Below the pieces are notes generated by a model that made no database searches, was not told the origin of the DNA, and saw nothing but the letters and a program-made list of their open reading frames with translations. Position numbers and translations under genes: made by a program. Shown here one piece after another: positions 61,618-64,000 of a stretch of DNA of 64,000 bases (positions are counted from its first letter, which is position 1; each line of letters begins with the position of its first letter). Source of the stretch: Parvibaculum lavamentivorans DS-1 (GTDB taxonomy: Bacteria; Pseudomonadota; Alphaproteobacteria; Parvibaculales; Parvibaculaceae); assembly GCF_000017565.1 (NCBI RefSeq), contig NC_009719.1, forward strand, positions 3,579,001 to 3,643,000. The letters are read 5' to 3'.

Positions 61618-62727
61618 ATGGCCCGCATGTTCCCGCGGCTCGCCCGCAATTTCGCCAAGAACGGTTACTACCCGACCGACGAACCCACGCTCGAAAGAGC
61701 CCTCAACGCACTGATGCCCAGCGACGGGACGATGTGCATCCTCGATCCCTGCGCCGGCGAAGGCGTGGCTGTCGCCGAAGCCGCCCATGCCCTCGGGCGC
61801 GAGCAGACCAAGGCGTTCGCCGTCGAGTTCGACGCGGAGCGGGCACGCCATGCCCGCGGCCTCGTCGATCATTGCCTGCACGCGGACCTGATGGACACAA
61901 TGGTCTCCAAGCAGTCGTTCGGACTGCTCTGGCTCAACCCGCCGTATGGCGACCTATCCAAGGATGTCAATGGCAACATCGGCTATCAAGGCCAGGGCCG
62001 TGCCCGCCTCGAAAAGCTGTTCTACCAACGCACCCTGTCGCTGCTGCAGTACGGCGGCGTGCTGGTCTTCATCGTCCCCGGCTACGTGCTCGACGCGGAG
62101 CTGGTCGGCTGGCTGACACGCCACTACACCGATTTGCGGATCTACCGAGCGGTGGAGACGCAGTTCAAGCAGGTGGTGATCTTCGGCCGCAGGGCACGCC
62201 AGCGCGAGCAGGCCCTCGATGGCGTCAAGGCCATGCGCAATCTGCTGCTGCAGGTGGGGCTTGGCGAAGTCGAAGCCGAGGAACTGCCGAGCGATTGGCC
62301 GTTCCTGCCGTACATCGTCCCCGCCACTCCGGCCGAGCCGGAGCATTTCTTTCGCGTGACGATGGAGCCCGAGCAGTTCGCCGACGAAGTTGGCCGGTTG
62401 CAAGGCCTCTGGCCGTCGCTGGACACGCACCTGGGGGCCGCGCAGCAGTCGCTGCGTCCACCGGCGCGTGCTCTTTCCCACTGGCATCTTGCCCTGGCGT
62501 TGGCCGCGGGTGCGATCTCCGGCGTGGTGCGCTCCAAGACCGGGCGTGTGCTTGTCGTCAAGGGGGACACCCACAAGGACAAGACGCTCCAGCGGGAATT
62601 CACCGAACGCGACGATGGCTCCATCGCCGAGACCCGCATCTTCACCGACAAGTTCGTTCCCGTCATCCGCGCGTGGGACATGACGCCTGGCTCCCCAACT
62701 CGGGGCGAGGTGTTGACCATTCGCTGA
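61618..62727 (+). CDS. N6-adenine-type DNA methyltransferase-like protein (DUF6094)
   Basis: A 369-residue class I SAM protein. The SAM motif DPCAGEG is at residues 43-49 and the catalytic NPPYGD at 107-112, the pattern of gamma-type N6-adenine methylases. EFDAERARHARGL provides the acidic ribose contact. No target-recognition domain of a restriction enzyme is obvious; the C-terminal 170 residues may serve that purpose. It could mark the element against restriction or act in a defence or replication role with the helicase next to it. AGGAG precedes the ATG. Confidence 0.8.
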   Translation: MARMFPRLARNFAKNGYYPTDEPTLERALNALMPSDGTMCILDPCAGEGVAVAEAAHALGREQTKAFAVEFDAERARHARGLVDHCLHADLMDTMVSKQSFGLLWLNPPYGDLSKDVNGNIGYQGQGRARLEKLFYQRTLSLLQYGGVLVFIVPGYVLDAELVGWLTRHYTDLRIYRAVETQFKQVVIFGRRARQREQALDGVKAMRNLLLQVGLGEVEAEELPSDWPFLPYIVPATPAEPEHFFRVTMEPEQFADEVGRLQGLWPSLDTHLGAAQQSLRPPARALSHWHLALALAAGAISGVVRSKTGRVLVVKGDTHKDKTLQREFTERDDGSIAETRIFTDKFVPVIRAWDMTPGSPTRGEVLTIR

Positions 62728-62770
62728 CCTCTTTCCACCGCCGACGGTTCGGCGTTTCTTCTCCCACCAC

Positions 62771-62816
62771 GGGGCATGCCATTGCCCCTGTGGGGGTGGT
62801 GCATGCCCCATTTTTC
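62771..62816 (+). terminator. Terminator-like leader hairpin before the helicase gene
   Basis: GGGGCATGC / GCATGCCCC, nine base pairs with an inner GCCCC-TGT-GGGGT stem, followed by ATTTTTCT. GGAGC of the helicase gene comes about six bases later, so the structure could attenuate this gene. Confidence 0.75.
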
Positions 62817-62830
62817 TTCGGAGCATCACT

Positions 62831-64000
62831 ATGTCCCTCGATCTTGAATCTACTGCCGCAGAAGCCACTCCCGTGCAGGGTGAACTGCTCGACGCGGCAC
62901 CTTCTCCTCTGACCCTGAGCCTTCAGGATTTCGTCGGTGAGTTCGGCGACGAATTGCTGGACTCTCTCAATCGGGCTAACCCGCCGGTCTATACCGGCCA
63001 GCCACAGGCGCACCGCCAGCTCATCGTCGCCAGCCTCAAACGCAAGCTGTTTGAGGCCCAGGCCGAAGTCGTCTATGCCGCCGCCGAGCTGCTGGTCGAT
63101 CGTGGCGAACGCGCCGCGATCGTTAATGGCGAGATGGGGTGCGGCAAGACGACCGTCGGCATCGCCACGGCCGCCGTCCTCAACGCCGAAGGCTACCGCC
63201 GCACCCTGGTGCTTTCGCCGCCACACCTGGTTTACAAGTGGCGACGCGAGATCCAGGAGACGGTGACGGGCGCCAAGGTCTGGGTCCTCAATGGTCCGGA
63301 TACCCTCGTCAAACTTATCAGGCTGCGCGAGCAGTTGGGTGTGCAGCCCACGGGCCAGGAGTTCTATGTCCTGGGGCGCGTCAGGATGCGGATGGGGTTC
63401 CATTGGAAGCCTGTCTTCACCCGGCGGCGCACCCGCCACGGAGACGTGGCGGCCTGCCCGGACTGCGGCACTGTCATCACCGACCTTGACGGCGAGCCGG
63501 TCAACCCGATCGCACTCGAAGCCGAGGAGTACCGCAGGAAGTGCAGCCATTGCGCCGCGCCCTTGTGGACGCTGATCCGTCCGAGAAGCCTGTCCGGCAG
63601 TGACCAGTCCTCGGCTGTCCTCAAAGCCTTGAAGCGCATCCCGACCATCGGGGAAGTCACCGCGCAGAGGCTGATGCAGAAGTTCGGTGATGGCTTCCTG
63701 GCCTCGATGCTGGGCGACAACATCCATGAGTTCATCAACCTCATGGATGGCAGCGGCGAGCTGGTGTTTTCCGACCGTCAGGCCACGCGCATGGAACGTG
63801 CGATGGCCAACATGGAGTTCGGCTTCGGCGAGGGCGGCTACCAGCCGTCCGAGTTCATCAAGCGCTACCTACCGCAAGGCACGTTCGACCTGCTCATCGC
63901 CGACGAGGCACACGAGTACAAGAACGGCGGAAGCGCCCAGGGCCAGGCCATGGGCGTGTTGGCGGCGAAGGCTCGCAAGACCTTGCTGCTGACCGGCACG
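62831..64000 (+). CDS. DEAD/DEAH-box helicase with zinc-ribbon insert, N-terminal part
   Basis: The first 390 codons of a superfamily 2 helicase that continues past the window. Walker A is NGEMGCGKTT (about residues 98-107), motif Ia is VLSPPHLVYKWRREI, the DEAH box is ADEAHEYKNGG at 358-361 and motif III is LLLTGT at the window edge. Between them is an insert with two Cys pairs (CPDCG at 209-212 and CSHCA at 238-241) forming a zinc-ribbon, and a helix-hairpin-like stretch (LKRIPTIGEVTAQRLMQKFG). It resembles SNF2-like element helicases next to DUF6094 methylases. Role: DNA translocation in element replication or defence, inferred. Confidence 0.82.
   Translation, partial: MSLDLESTAAEATPVQGELLDAAPSPLTLSLQDFVGEFGDELLDSLNRANPPVYTGQPQAHRQLIVASLKRKLFEAQAEVVYAAAELLVDRGERAAIVNGEMGCGKTTVGIATAAVLNAEGYRRTLVLSPPHLVYKWRREIQETVTGAKVWVLNGPDTLVKLIRLREQLGVQPTGQEFYVLGRVRMRMGFHWKPVFTRRRTRHGDVAACPDCGTVITDLDGEPVNPIALEAEEYRRKCSHCAAPLWTLIRPRSLSGSDQSSAVLKALKRIPTIGEVTAQRLMQKFGDGFLASMLGDNIHEFINLMDGSGELVFSDRQATRMERAMANMEFGFGEGGYQPSEFIKRYLPQGTFDLLIADEAHEYKNGGSAQGQAMGVLAAKARKTLLLTGT

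Larger units (their letters stand above)
36000..64000. mobile_element. Integrative and conjugative element of the SPI-7/PFGI-1/ICEclc type, one end, partial
   Basis: The gene set alpA-parA-parB-DUF2857-STY4528-TIGR03761-DUF3158-ssb-topB followed by DUF3085/DUF3577/DUF3275 proteins is the replication and maintenance module found at one end of this ICE family, best known from gamma- and betaproteobacteria. The left limit lies somewhere in 36000-36810; no tRNA remnant or attachment repeat was recognised. Integrase, relaxase and type IV secretion genes must lie beyond the right edge. A metal-resistance cargo occupies 47.7-53.6 kb. Confidence 0.85.

Noticed and set aside
1-64000. CRISPR arrays, rRNA and tRNA genes
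   Set aside because: No evenly spaced direct repeats of 25-40 bases and no cloverleaf or rRNA sequence were found on reading both strands.

Overview
The window joins three unlike blocks. Bases 1-21.7 kb are the core chromosome of an alphaproteobacterium. The orders lptD-surA-pdxA-rsmA and fabD-fabG-acpP-fabF-mltG-yicC-gmk, divergent from rpsF-rpsR-rplI, are alphaproteobacterial, and the GC-rich bases fit a Parvibaculum-like genome; that genus is an inference from gene order, not a proven identification. Between rsmA and gmk lies an eight-gene minus-strand operon (6.3-13.8 kb) that should make and modify a CDP-activated, C-methylated deoxyhexose for surface polysaccharide.

Bases 21.8-36.0 kb are a patchwork metal-resistance region. 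It holds a transposase-like gene, a decayed nickel/cobalt exporter, a tandem universal stress protein, a PIB-4-type metal ATPase, an intact IS1595-family insertion with 25-bp inverted repeats and an 8-bp target duplication, and a minus-strand czcCBA efflux operon preceded by a small exported CxxCH protein. A MerR-family metal regulator diverges from a truncated metal-binding-domain gene across a textbook MerR operator.

Bases 36.0-64.0 kb are one end of an integrative and conjugative element of the SPI-7/PFGI-1/ICEclc type, running off the right edge. From left to right it carries a gene-free end; alpA, parA, a HicA-like gene and parB; a DUF2857 protein; an STY4528-type replication protein; TIGR03761 and DUF3158 proteins; ssb and topB; a metal cargo block (cation transporter, decayed sterol-desaturase-like gene, cadR, a four-HMA-domain cadA, lspA, a Cys-rich mini-protein); then a run of small conserved element genes (DUF3085, DUF3577, DUF3275 and unknowns), an N6-adenine-type methylase, and the first 390 codons of a DEAH helicase. 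Integrase, relaxase and conjugation genes are not in the window.

The most interesting points are: (1) a DnaA box followed by six CTTCGGA half-sites inside the STY4528 replication gene, which looks like a replication origin embedded in its initiator; (2) three copies of the palindrome TATCCCC(A/T)GGGGATA in intergenic gaps of the replication module; (3) terminator-like hairpins just upstream of the ribosome-binding site of most genes in the 54-63 kb cluster; (4) a 52-residue Cys-rich exported peptide after lspA. No tRNA, rRNA or CRISPR array was seen.
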